Shown one piece after another: positions 17,000 through 25,462 of a stretch of DNA of 64,000 nucleotides. The translations under genes and the position numbers were made by a program. This DNA comes from E44-bin32 sp034430795 (GTDB lineage Bacteria > Chloroflexota > Anaerolineae > Anaerolineales > E44-bin32): contig DAOUDJ010000016.1 in assembly GCA_034430795.1 (NCBI GenBank), positions 13,539-77,538 on the forward strand. Reading direction: 5' to 3'. The notes below the pieces were generated by a model. It was given only the letters and a program-made list of their open reading frames with translations, searched no databases and was not told the origin of the DNA. The stretch's first letter is position 1; the number at the start of each line of letters is the position of its first letter.

Positions 17000-18118
17000 A
17001 TGACAAAATATAGAATCGCATGGATGCCAGGTGATGGTGTAGGCGTGGATGTCATGGACGCTGCGCGGATTGTCCTCGACAAAATAAAACTCGACGCCGA
17101 ATATATCCCTGCGGACATAGGTTGGGAATTCTGGTGCGAAGAGGGTGATCCGCTCCCAGAAAGAACGATCGCCTTGTTGGAAGATTGCACCTGCGGATTG
17201 TTCGGCGCCATCACCTCAAAACCCACGGATGAAGCAGAACTTGAGCTGGCTCCGGAATTCAAAGGCAAAGGATTCTCGTACCGCAGCCCAATCGTCCGTC
17301 TCCGGCAGCATTTCGACCTATATACAAACCTTCGACCTTGCAAGGCGTACCCGGGCAGCCCGCTGAATTATCGCGATGACATCGACCTAGTCGTCTTTCG
17401 GGAGAATACTGAGGGCCTTTACAGCGGGGTCGAATTTCATCCACTCCCTGAGGAAGTGCGGGAAACGATGAGAAAATACTCCCCGGCAATAGGGCGTTTC
17501 GATGCGATTCCGGGAGATGAGCTTGCTATCAGCCTGCGAGTGATCACTAATCGCGGAGCACACAGGATAATCCGTCAGGCGTTTGAATATGCCAAGAGAT
17601 TTGGTTATCCGACGGTTACGCTGGTTGAGAAACCGAATGTCCTGCGTGAGACAAGCGGGCTGATGATCCGAGAAGCCCGTAAAGTCGCGAGCGATTACGC
17701 GGATATTGAACTTTGGGAAACCAACATCGATGCACAGATGATGTGGCTCCTTAAAAACCCCGACAATTACGGCGTGCTCGTAACGAGCAACATGTTTGGG
17801 GATATCCTATCCGATCTTTCTGCCCAGTTAGTCGGCGGCCTTGGTTTTGCCTCCAGTGGAAATATCGGTGATAAGTTCGCGGTCTTCGAACCCACACACG
17901 GGTCAGCGCCAAAGTATGCAGGTCAATACAAAGTTAACCCCATCGCCATGCTCCTTGCTGTGAAGCTCATGCTCGACTGGCTGGGAGAGATCGATATGGC
18001 TCAATCGCTCGAAGGCGCAATCGCGAAAGTGATCGCCGAAGGAGATGTCCGCACATACGATATGGGCGGCGAAAGCACGACGCTCGAAATGGCACATGCC
18101 ATTGCCGGTAAACTCTAG
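17000..18118 (+). CDS. Isocitrate/isopropylmalate dehydrogenase family, isocitrate dehydrogenase-like
   Basis: The 372-residue beta-decarboxylating dehydrogenase has WMPGDGVGVDVMDAA at the N-terminus, IVRLRQHFDLYTNLRP for substrate binding, DLVVFRENTEGLYSG, and the metal-binding TSNMFGDILSDLSAQLVGG. The cofactor loop HGSAPKYAGQYKVNP has Lys305, Tyr306 and Val312 with the same spacing as the NADP+-binding Lys344/Tyr345/Val351 of E. coli isocitrate dehydrogenase; NAD-dependent isopropylmalate dehydrogenases have Asp-Ile there. This favours NADP-linked isocitrate-type chemistry. It follows an AGGAG RBS in the operon with the aconitase-like genes; tartrate or homoisocitrate dehydrogenase remain alternatives. 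Confidence 0.82.
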   Translation: MTKYRIAWMPGDGVGVDVMDAARIVLDKIKLDAEYIPADIGWEFWCEEGDPLPERTIALLEDCTCGLFGAITSKPTDEAELELAPEFKGKGFSYRSPIVRLRQHFDLYTNLRPCKAYPGSPLNYRDDIDLVVFRENTEGLYSGVEFHPLPEEVRETMRKYSPAIGRFDAIPGDELAISLRVITNRGAHRIIRQAFEYAKRFGYPTVTLVEKPNVLRETSGLMIREARKVASDYADIELWETNIDAQMMWLLKNPDNYGVLVTSNMFGDILSDLSAQLVGGLGFASSGNIGDKFAVFEPTHGSAPKYAGQYKVNPIAMLLAVKLMLDWLGEIDMAQSLEGAIAKVIAEGDVRTYDMGGESTTLEMAHAIAGKL

Positions 18119-18153
18119 ACGCTCACAAATACGTTTTGAACGTGGAGGATGCG

Positions 18154-19533
18154 ATGACCTCAATCAGCCGGAAAATGGCTGAATTTACAGACGGATTGCA
18201 CTTTGACGACATCCCTCAGGATGCAATCTACGAAGCGAAGCGCTTCCTGCTGGACAGCGTCGGCTGCGCGTTGGCCGCAACGCAGAACGAGGACATGCAG
18301 GCCATGTATCGCTTCACAGAGAAACTCGGCGGCACACCGGAAGCGACTGTAATCGGGACGGGCTCTAAAACCAACGCTCCGAATGCAGCGCTCATGAATG
18401 GCCTGCTCATCCGCGCCCTGGATTACAACGATATCTACTGGGTTCAAGACCCAAGCCACCCCTCGGACCTCCTTGGAGCTGCTCTCGCTTCTGCTGAAAC
18501 CAATGGGCGAAACGGTGCAGACCTCCTCGTCGCAACCGTCATCGCCTATGAACTTGAAATGCGCTGGTGCCATGCAGCCACGCCGGGGATCCGGGAAGTC
18601 GGGTGGCATCACGCGTCGCTAACGCAATTCGTCAGCCCGCTCGTCGCCGGTAAGTTGTATGGATTGGGAATTGATCAGCTCATCGCCGCCATGGGCATAA
18701 GCGGCAGCAGCCACTTCACACTCGGTGGCGTGGTTGCTGGGTATCTCACGAATATGAAAAACACCGCCGACCCTCTCGCCGCACAAGCCGGAGTGTACGC
18801 CGCGCTGATGGCTCGGGAGGGTTACGAGGGTCCTGTCCATGTAATCGAGGGAAAAGAAGGGTTAATCGAAGTTCTGAACAACGTAACCTGGGACACGGAT
18901 GCCCTGCTCGATGAACTTGGCGAAGCTTTCCTCATCACAAAGTGCAGTTATAAGGCCTTCCCTACGGAGGCGCTAACACACCAGCCCATAAGCGCTGCGC
19001 TCAAAGTAATCCGCGAGCATGAGATCAGGCACGATCAGATTCAAGAGATACTGGTTAAAACGACCACTCGCGGCGCGGATATCCTCTCGGACCCAAGTAA
19101 ATACAAACCCGACACGAAGGAAACCGCCGATCACAGCCTACCCTATGTAATCGCCGCCGCCGTCGTTGACGGGAATGTATTACCCGAGTCGTTTGAAGAG
19201 CATAAATTGAGGGATCCAGATATAAGAGCGACTCTTCAGAAGATCAAGGTTATCGCTGACCCCGAGATCGATGCTTTGTTTCCTAACGTAAAGCGTGCCT
19301 CCGTAACGATCACCCTGCAAGATGGCAGCAAACATAGCGCGCAAACTGACTATGCGAAAGGCTCACCGGAAGATCCGATGAGCGATGAGGACCTGTTTGC
19401 TAAATTCCGAGCGAATGCCCACAAGACGATGAGTGAGGGAAGAATTACGGACATCATCGAGCAGACAATGAGCTTCGAGAGCGTATCCACCCTCGAGCCT
19501 TATATGAATCTGCTCGTCTCAGAGAAAACCTGA
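18154..19533 (+). CDS. MmgE/PrpD family protein (2-methylcitrate dehydratase-like)
   Basis: A 459-residue MmgE/PrpD fold protein, with AKRFLLDSVGCALAATQ near the N-terminus, LLIRALDYNDIYWVQDPSHPSD (active-site region with D-N-D), and KCSYKAFPTEALTHQPISAA in the middle. The family includes 2-methylcitrate dehydratase, cis-aconitate decarboxylase and iminodisuccinate epimerase, so the reaction is uncertain; a tricarboxylic substrate fits the operon. I chose the ATG at 18154, which follows GGAGG by 5 nt. It is the last gene of the plus-strand operon. Confidence 0.83.
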   Translation: MTSISRKMAEFTDGLHFDDIPQDAIYEAKRFLLDSVGCALAATQNEDMQAMYRFTEKLGGTPEATVIGTGSKTNAPNAALMNGLLIRALDYNDIYWVQDPSHPSDLLGAALASAETNGRNGADLLVATVIAYELEMRWCHAATPGIREVGWHHASLTQFVSPLVAGKLYGLGIDQLIAAMGISGSSHFTLGGVVAGYLTNMKNTADPLAAQAGVYAALMAREGYEGPVHVIEGKEGLIEVLNNVTWDTDALLDELGEAFLITKCSYKAFPTEALTHQPISAALKVIREHEIRHDQIQEILVKTTTRGADILSDPSKYKPDTKETADHSLPYVIAAAVVDGNVLPESFEEHKLRDPDIRATLQKIKVIADPEIDALFPNVKRASVTITLQDGSKHSAQTDYAKGSPEDPMSDEDLFAKFRANAHKTMSEGRITDIIEQTMSFESVSTLEPYMNLLVSEKT

Positions 19534-19551
19534 CAAACTGGGAGTTTATCC

Positions 19552-19612
19552 TGCAAAGTCCCACGCAGTTTGTGGGGCGAAGTCCCCGGTTTCGCTCTGT
19601 GCCCCCGAAGCA
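19552..19612 (+). repeat. GC-rich hairpin-forming element resembling the 28.5-kb repeat
   Basis: The string GCAAAGTCCC followed by GGGGCGAAGTCCCCGG and CCCCCGAAG resembles the start of the element at 28519. It lies after the MmgE/PrpD gene and before a convergent gene, so it could also act as a terminator, though no T run is seen. Confidence 0.35.
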
Positions 19613-19685
19613 AAACATCGCGTTCTTCGATTAGGGTATGTTTATTTGAGAACGTATATTTCGTCAAAACAAAATATCTCAGACA

Positions 19686-20129
19686 CTATTTCACAAATGC
19701 CTTTTGCGTCCAATATACATAACTACTTCCCAGCAAAGCGATGGCGATCCCGATATCCAATATTGCTACAGCGATCAAGAATGGGTAATTGTCGTGGGCC
19801 ATCCTGGATAAGGTTACACCGGCCAGGATCATGATCGTCAACGCAGCAAAGAAGCCCGGACTGAAAAATTGCCAGATTTTTAGCTTAGATAAACCATCAA
19901 TCCTGATCAGATTCTTTTTAATGCTGTTGGTGAAAAGATATTTTGCTTTCAATCCACCGAGGAACACTCCCACGAATCCAGCTATCCAGGGCCATACTAG
20001 TCCGGGATTCATTGCCTCTGCTTCAATCAACAGGTCAATACCCTTTTGCAGCAAGCGAATGCCGCCGATATACCAGACGGAGGCCGCTAAGATATTCAGG
20101 GTTCGGGCGGAAACTGTAAACACTCGCAT
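19686..20129 (-). CDS. Small polytopic membrane protein, unknown
   Basis: I do not recognise this 147-residue protein. It appears to have four hydrophobic segments (about 10-25, 45-62, 93-110 and 115-135), with basic stretches between them such as NSIKKNLIRIDGLSKLKIW, consistent with an inner-membrane protein. It stands alone, converging on the MmgE/PrpD gene. Codon use and an uninterrupted hydrophobic pattern support a real gene. Confidence 0.65.
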   Translation of the reverse strand: MRVFTVSARTLNILAASVWYIGGIRLLQKGIDLLIEAEAMNPGLVWPWIAGFVGVFLGGLKAKYLFTNSIKKNLIRIDGLSKLKIWQFFSPGFFAALTIMILAGVTLSRMAHDNYPFLIAVAILDIGIAIALLGSSYVYWTQKAFVK

Positions 20130-20195
20130 TTTATCAATCCTTGGATGGCAGGTTTTCGCGGCTCACTCTTGGTGAATTTAATTATTACTCAGGCA

Positions 20196-20285
20196 TGTTA
20201 TCCTGAGCGGGCGCGGGGAGCGAAGATTCTCGGTTATGGTATAAGGTCACTGCGGTTGGGTGAGAATCTTCGTCGCTCCGCTCCT
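20196..20285. repeat. Palindromic interspersed element (family C, copy 1)
   Basis: Inverted arms GGAGCGAAGATTCTC (20217-20231) and GAGAATCTTCGTCGCTCC (20262-20279) surround a 30-nt centre, preceded by TTATCCTGAGCGG. It resembles the elements at 35850 and 40849 in using GCGAAGCGAG-like words in opposed arms. It lies in a 338-bp stretch (20130-20467) with no gene. Confidence 0.6.
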
Positions 20286-20467
20286 AATTTTTACAATGCA
20301 AAGAATCCTTATTACTTCCTAGGTTTTATTGTAATCGAAATAATTGCAGAGAACTTATCCTGCATTAAGGGAGAACCTGGCATCAATTCGGATGAGGACC
20401 TGATGGTAAAATCGAGAAACTCCGATATACAAGAGCGTGGATGCTCAAGAAGAACGTTGCACACAGC

Positions 20468-21094
20468 ATGAAGATCCTGGCTATCAGTGACCGCGTAGAT
20501 GAGCGAGTCTATTCGGAGCATATCCTACATAATTACGGAGATGTTGATCTCTTTGTAGGTTGTGGTGACCTGCCCTACGATTATCTTGAATACGTTGTCT
20601 CGATGACAAATCAGCCGGTTCTTTATGTCCACGGAAACCACGATGTGGAGATTCAACATACTGCGACTGGCCGCCGCGTTAATACGGCGGAAGGCTGCGA
20701 TCTCATCGACGGACGGGTTGTCAATGTCAAAGGTTTAATATTTATGGGGCTGGGCGGGTCCATACGATATAGACCGGGACCCCCTTTTCAATACACTGAG
20801 GTACAAATGCGCGCTCGCGTCGCTAGATTAATACCCCGCTTGCTCGTGAATAAGCTGCGATACGGTCGATTTGTCGATGTGGTCATCACACACTCACCGC
20901 CTTATGCGATTCACGATGATACAGATCGAGCTCATATCGGTTTTAAAGCGTTCCGCACGCTAATAGCCTGGTTTAAACCGCGGTACTTATTGCACGGGCA
21001 TATGCATCATAGACGTTACAACGCCCAGACGCGAACAACCTGCGGCGATACAACAATTGTTGACGTATTCCCGGTCCGTTTAATTGAGGTTTAG
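20468..21094 (+). CDS. Metallophosphoesterase (calcineurin-like)
   Basis: The 208-residue protein shows most of the two-metal phosphoesterase motifs: ILAISDRVDERVYSEH (the first motif has D-R-V rather than D-x-H), LFVGCGDLPYDYLEY, YVHGNHDVE, ITHSPPYAIHDD and LHGHMHHRR. It is probably a cytosolic phosphatase or phosphodiesterase of the variant that lacks the first His. The ATG at 20468 is preferred because the protein core begins right after it; the frame extends to 20441. It is a single-gene unit. Confidence 0.8.
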   Translation: MKILAISDRVDERVYSEHILHNYGDVDLFVGCGDLPYDYLEYVVSMTNQPVLYVHGNHDVEIQHTATGRRVNTAEGCDLIDGRVVNVKGLIFMGLGGSIRYRPGPPFQYTEVQMRARVARLIPRLLVNKLRYGRFVDVVITHSPPYAIHDDTDRAHIGFKAFRTLIAWFKPRYLLHGHMHHRRYNAQTRTTCGDTTIVDVFPVRLIEV

Positions 21095-21210
21095 AGATAA
21101 TCCGCAATTCATGTTCGGAGACAATCCGACAAGAGTACAACCTGCTTAGAGCTACGCTCGCAAGGGTATGGAACCAAATTGTCAGGTCAACTTTCAAATT
21201 GGATCGATCG

Positions 21211-22953
21211 CTACCGGCAAACCATCACTGGCACCCTTGCTTCTCGCAGCACTTGATCCACTGTGCTTCCAAGCACAACCTCTTTCACCGGCTGCATCCC
21301 ATATCCACCCATAATAAACATGTCACATTCGTATTCTTCGGCTGATGCCAAAATGGTTTCCGCAGCTGGACCACCCCTGTTTAAGGCGATAGCCTGCGCG
21401 CCATGAGATTCAAGGTATTGCTGTGCATGATCCAACGTCTTCGACGTAACTCTACGTCCTTCGGTTATGGTCAAGAGCACCAGGCTTATGTTCCACTGGA
21501 CATTCAGATAGGTTCCAATGAAAAGTGCTTCCATAGCTTTTAGGCTGCCGTCGAAAGCGAGCAAGGCTCGGTTCATCGGTGATGATGTTCCCGGCACTGC
21601 GACGACCGGCCGGGGGCAACGTTGGATCATCGTTCGGAAACCCGAACTCAACCTGGCAATTGGGTAACGCTCAGGAGGATGCGCAAGGCTCACAACCGCA
21701 AGATCTACCCAGCGAGCACGGTCGCAGATCTTCCTGGATATACCACCAACCTCGATAGCCATCTGCCCATGGATTCCTACAGCCTGGCAGCGGTCGAGAA
21801 ACTCTTTGTGCACTGCTCGCGCCTGCTCCCTTTCCCTTTTAGAATCTGTGGGAATCACGTGGAGACCACGCAATTTTCCGTCTTCGCGCCTCGCCAGCAG
21901 CAACGCCTGCTCGAATGCCTGCCAACTACGTGCCGTACCACTGATAGGGATTAGAATTTCCGTGAATAGACGATTTGCTCTGCGCACCGCCACTCGCTTT
22001 TTTCTCCATTCTCCCGGAGCAGGGCCGGCTTCAAGCTCATCAGGCGTTATTTTGTCTAATATTTTTTCCCGTATCCGTGATACTTTTCTAAGAAACCCAG
22101 GGCTGAACCGTTCGGCGAGATCACTTGCTGCTTCTTCAGGTTCGATATCCCACCCTAACGCTTTCTCCAGTGTGTTTTTGTGCTCATATACCCACAAGTA
22201 GAGATCTGTCACCGTGCGGCCCGGAAAATCCCTCAGGAGGCCGCGGTCTCGGATTGCGCTCGCCACAGGCAGGTAGAACTCATCGAACCAATGCGCGACA
22301 GCCTCATCATTAGAGATATCCTTCTCGCCGTCTTTACCTAGGAAGTCACGAACGTTTGAAATCTGCTGTTCAAGTTTTTGATATTGGCCGGGAGCGGTAA
22401 CACTCAAATCAGCCTCTGGACGCAGCATATCCAGGCGGGAAAACTCCAGAAAATCAACATAGTCTGCTTTAACAATCAGATCATCGGGTTGGATGTCTGG
22501 GGAGATCGCTACTTTCGTAAAGACCTCAGTTACGTAGGCCTGAATATGAGTTGCGCCGAGCTGCCGGGCAACCGATACACGATGATTTCCCTCAAGCACA
22601 AAATAGACATCTCCAATCTGGTAAACCTCGATAGGTGGTAATCCCGTCAATTCCACAACCGCCGCTTTAACCCTTGCCCACCGACTTTCGTCACTATCTT
22701 GCAAAGGGAGGAATTTACGGGTGAAGTCCTTATAGCGGCCCACACTTCCCACAATCGCATCCAGCGGTATTTCCCTCAATTCCTGCTTCGCACTTTTCCT
22801 GCCTTTAAGCGAATTGGACACTTCCTCGTAGGAGAGAAGATCAGAGGACTTGCTGGTAAAACGGGCGAAGACTTCCTGCAGCGCTGCCTTGCGGCGCGCG
22901 CGACGGAAATCCTGGACCGCTAATGAAATACTCAGTGGACTTAAGTCTGACAT
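21211..22953 (-). CDS. ParB/Srx-like domain fused to tandem universal stress protein domains
   Basis: Residues about 60-145 form a ParB/sulfiredoxin-like fold ending in VYFVLEGNHRVSVARQLG (GNHR at 122-125). A helical linker spans about 180-330. Two UspA domains follow: LFTEILIPISGTARSWQ to FRTMIQRCPRPVVAVPG, then NRALLAFDGSLKAMEAL to MFIMGGYGMQPVKEVVLGST, the second keeping a G-x2-G-x9-G(S/T)-like nucleotide-binding signature. The fold suggests nucleotide-dependent signalling, but the function is unknown to me. It is transcribed alone and downstream of menA. Confidence 0.75.
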   Translation of the reverse strand: MSDLSPLSISLAVQDFRRARRKAALQEVFARFTSKSSDLLSYEEVSNSLKGRKSAKQELREIPLDAIVGSVGRYKDFTRKFLPLQDSDESRWARVKAAVVELTGLPPIEVYQIGDVYFVLEGNHRVSVARQLGATHIQAYVTEVFTKVAISPDIQPDDLIVKADYVDFLEFSRLDMLRPEADLSVTAPGQYQKLEQQISNVRDFLGKDGEKDISNDEAVAHWFDEFYLPVASAIRDRGLLRDFPGRTVTDLYLWVYEHKNTLEKALGWDIEPEEAASDLAERFSPGFLRKVSRIREKILDKITPDELEAGPAPGEWRKKRVAVRRANRLFTEILIPISGTARSWQAFEQALLLARREDGKLRGLHVIPTDSKREREQARAVHKEFLDRCQAVGIHGQMAIEVGGISRKICDRARWVDLAVVSLAHPPERYPIARLSSGFRTMIQRCPRPVVAVPGTSSPMNRALLAFDGSLKAMEALFIGTYLNVQWNISLVLLTITEGRRVTSKTLDHAQQYLESHGAQAIALNRGGPAAETILASAEEYECDMFIMGGYGMQPVKEVVLGSTVDQVLREARVPVMVCR

Positions 22954-23065
22954 GGAAAGAAAATCCTAGTGTCGGAATCTCATTACAATTATCACACCGT
23001 TGCAGAAACTCCTGTGATCATGAAGTTCTTGTCGCTCTGGACATCTAGGGATCGCCCCCCGCCGC

Positions 23066-23992
23066 CTATCCTAGAAACAACCCAATGGCGACCAGCGTAG
23101 GAGTGGCGATATTGACCATCACATTCAATCCCAAGAAGGGCACTATTTTCTCCGCACTCTCGGCAGACCTATAGACGCCGATGATGACGGGAATAGCGAT
23201 AAGCAGTGTTAACAGCCCTATGAGAGTTGTAGGAGGCAGATAGCCAAGCGTGACCCCGAGGACGATGGACAGGTAAGCTAAAAGCAAGATTGTGCCGTAA
23301 ATCAGGCTGCTCACCCGTCTACCCAGGATTATCGGAAGGTGTCTTCTGCCCACACTTTGATCAGCCTCGATGTCCGGGAACTGATTCAAGAGCAGCAAAT
23401 CATTCACCAAGAAAAAAGGTACAAGTGAAGCAATAAATGACGTCCACGAGTACCCGCCCGTGAGGACAAAATTGGTACCCATGACCATCAAAGGTCCAAA
23501 AGCCAATCCGGGAGTAATCAGACATAAAATTGGATTGTGTGTAAACCAGGGAGTGTAGGCGATGATAATAAGAAGCCCGACAGCACCCAGTGGTAAGAGG
23601 GAAGGCCCTCTTGCCCGAAGGAAGTAAAAGCCAATTAGGGCCGTAATAATTATCGCTGCGATGGCGACGCTCAAGGCTTGTCGCGCGAGTTCAGGTCTCT
23701 CAGGCAAGGTACCGCTGCCTCCGCTAAAGGGGGTCCGATGGGTTCTATGGTCTAATCCGCTCTTGAAATCAAAGTATTCATTGAAGGCATTGACGCTGAT
23801 GTGAGCAGCAATTGCCCCGATAAGCGCCAGGGTGAAATAAATAGTATTAACTTCTCCAGTTGACCAAATTGCGGTCCCGAGTCCTACTAAAACACAGGCA
23901 GGAGTTAAGATAACGAAGGGGAGACGCATTGGTCCCGTAAGGTCTTTCAAGTTGTTCACGTTGTTGTCCTCCATAAGCCAGTTCGGAATCAT
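23066..23992 (-). CDS. menA: UbiA-family prenyltransferase, MenA-like
   Basis: A polytopic prenyltransferase of 308 residues with about nine hydrophobic segments. The two aspartate-rich motifs are NEYFDFKSGLDHRTHRTPFSG (first 20 residues are the motif core; N-x3-D-x4-D) and DIEADQSVGRRHLP. The sequence resembles 1,4-dihydroxy-2-naphthoate octaprenyltransferase, which would make demethylmenaquinone in the membrane, but other UbiA activities cannot be excluded. No other men genes are in the window. The start may be 23992 or an inner GTG with GGAGG upstream. Confidence 0.78.
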   Translation of the reverse strand: MIPNWLMEDNNVNNLKDLTGPMRLPFVILTPACVLVGLGTAIWSTGEVNTIYFTLALIGAIAAHISVNAFNEYFDFKSGLDHRTHRTPFSGGSGTLPERPELARQALSVAIAAIIITALIGFYFLRARGPSLLPLGAVGLLIIIAYTPWFTHNPILCLITPGLAFGPLMVMGTNFVLTGGYSWTSFIASLVPFFLVNDLLLLNQFPDIEADQSVGRRHLPIILGRRVSSLIYGTILLLAYLSIVLGVTLGYLPPTTLIGLLTLLIAIPVIIGVYRSAESAEKIVPFLGLNVMVNIATPTLVAIGLFLG

Positions 23993-24038
23993 TACCCATC
24001 AAAACCACTATTACACAGCAGAAGTTTGTGGCGATTGA

Positions 24039-24578
24039 TTATCCTTGGTTGACATCCTCTCCCCACAGGAAGAAGATCATATCTTGCTCAACCGTTTGTA
24101 TGCCGAATTGTTGATGCAGCAGTGCCAGAATCTGAGAGCGGTGATCCGTGGCGTGATTGGCCAAGTGCAGGAGCACTTCCCACCGGTGCAAATTTGAAAC
24201 TACACCACGACTGGCAATCTCATAACGAACTACCTCCTCCAATTGTGCTTGGTCGAGCGAATAGACATAGTCGAGGAATTCAGCTTTTGCCTCATCCCAT
24301 TTAGTTTTCACAGCCGGTAGCGATGAATAATCCTTAAAATTAAGATGTGGAAGAATCTCTTCTCCCTTCAGTCGGTTAACCCAGCGGTGATGGCTGCTGA
24401 TCATGTGAATGACATGATTGCGAATTGAACCCGATGAATAGTCAAGCTCCTGTGTGAATTGTTCATCCGTCAGTTGGCATATGCAATTCCAAACACGTTC
24501 AAAAGCCCAGTAGGTATAATCGTAAATCTTACGAATCGCCTCAGGTGTCATCACGCTCCCTATCGTCAACGGTTCCAT
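24039..24578 (-). CDS. DinB-family protein
   Basis: A 179-residue four-helix-bundle protein with the three-His pattern of DinB/YfiT metalloproteins: HMISSHHRWVNRL early and HLANHATDHRSQILALLHQQ near the C-terminus. Members of the family act as metal-dependent thiol-transferases or are of unknown function. The ATG at 24578 (MEPLTIGSVM) is preferred over the TTG at 24608. It lies 33 bp after the enoyl-CoA isomerase-like gene and may share its transcript. Confidence 0.75.
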   Translation of the reverse strand: MEPLTIGSVMTPEAIRKIYDYTYWAFERVWNCICQLTDEQFTQELDYSSGSIRNHVIHMISSHHRWVNRLKGEEILPHLNFKDYSSLPAVKTKWDEAKAEFLDYVYSLDQAQLEEVVRYEIASRGVVSNLHRWEVLLHLANHATDHRSQILALLHQQFGIQTVEQDMIFFLWGEDVNQG

Positions 24579-24611
24579 CCCGACTTCATAGCGGATACTA
24601 ACGCACAATCG

Positions 24612-25376
24612 CTAGTATTTAGAGATGGCGTCCTTAAGCTGCACGCGGGCATCATCTGAAAACCAGCACTTAATAAATGCATCTTCCCGTTTCGATAACT
24701 GCGCCGTGATCTCTCTCTCAAGGGCATATACTCGACTGCTCTTGATCAAAGCGAATGCTTCCAGAGAGTTAGAGGACAGCTCTCTCACTTTCTCAATCGA
24801 TTGAGATACCACTTCTTCTATGGGCAAAATCCGATCTATGACACCTAATCGTTGTGCTTCTTCTGGTTCGAGGAACCCGCCTGAATCCATGACATCGCGC
24901 GCATTCCGATACCCAATTAATTTCCTGAGAATGCAATCCGCCACATAGGGAACGGGAACCCCTAACTTAATCTCATTCAACCCTATCAACTTGCGCCCTT
25001 CTGAGATAAATCGGTAATCACAACATAGGCTTAAAATACAGCCGCCGGCAATCGCATGACCTGTAATCCCGGCGACGAGTGGTTTTGCTGTAGTCAACAG
25101 GCCAAGACACATCTGATTGAAGGACTGGTAAAAAGATCGGAAATCCTTCTCGCCGAGAGCGAATAAACTCGGGATATCTAAGCCGATGGAGAAGAATTTA
25201 TTATTGAAGCTTGTAAGCACCATCCCGAGCACATCTGGATCTGCAGCTTGGCTCTTAAGCGCTACATCAAGTGCATGGATAAGGTTGCCATCGATTGCGT
25301 TTGTAACCCCCCGATTTAACTTTAAGATTGCGACCTGGTTTTGATGCTCAATCATTACGAATTTTTCATCCATCAT
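24612..25376 (-). CDS. Enoyl-CoA hydratase/isomerase family protein
   Basis: A crotonase-fold protein of 254 residues. ITGHAIAGGCILSLCCDYRF forms the oxyanion hole and FNNKFFSIGLDIPSLFALG the CoA-binding region, followed by GLNEIKLGVPVP. The Glu in the NEIKLG segment and lack of the usual second Glu suggest a delta3-delta2-enoyl-CoA isomerase rather than a hydratase. I chose the ATG at 25376, since GAGGTG lies 5 nt upstream. It may serve fatty-acid oxidation together with EtfAB. Confidence 0.82.
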   Translation of the reverse strand: MMDEKFVMIEHQNQVAILKLNRGVTNAIDGNLIHALDVALKSQAADPDVLGMVLTSFNNKFFSIGLDIPSLFALGEKDFRSFYQSFNQMCLGLLTTAKPLVAGITGHAIAGGCILSLCCDYRFISEGRKLIGLNEIKLGVPVPYVADCILRKLIGYRNARDVMDSGGFLEPEEAQRLGVIDRILPIEEVVSQSIEKVRELSSNSLEAFALIKSSRVYALEREITAQLSKREDAFIKCWFSDDARVQLKDAISKY

Positions 25377-25462
25377 GAACACCTCACAAGAATCAGGCTG
25401 CCGGCCTCTATTCGCAGACATATGATCATATTAAATGGCCCCGTCCCATCGTCCATGTACAG

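Noticed and set aside
17000..18118. Isopropylmalate dehydrogenase (leuB)
   Set aside because: The cofactor loop has Lys-Tyr rather than Asp-Ile and the neighbourhood has no leucine genes.
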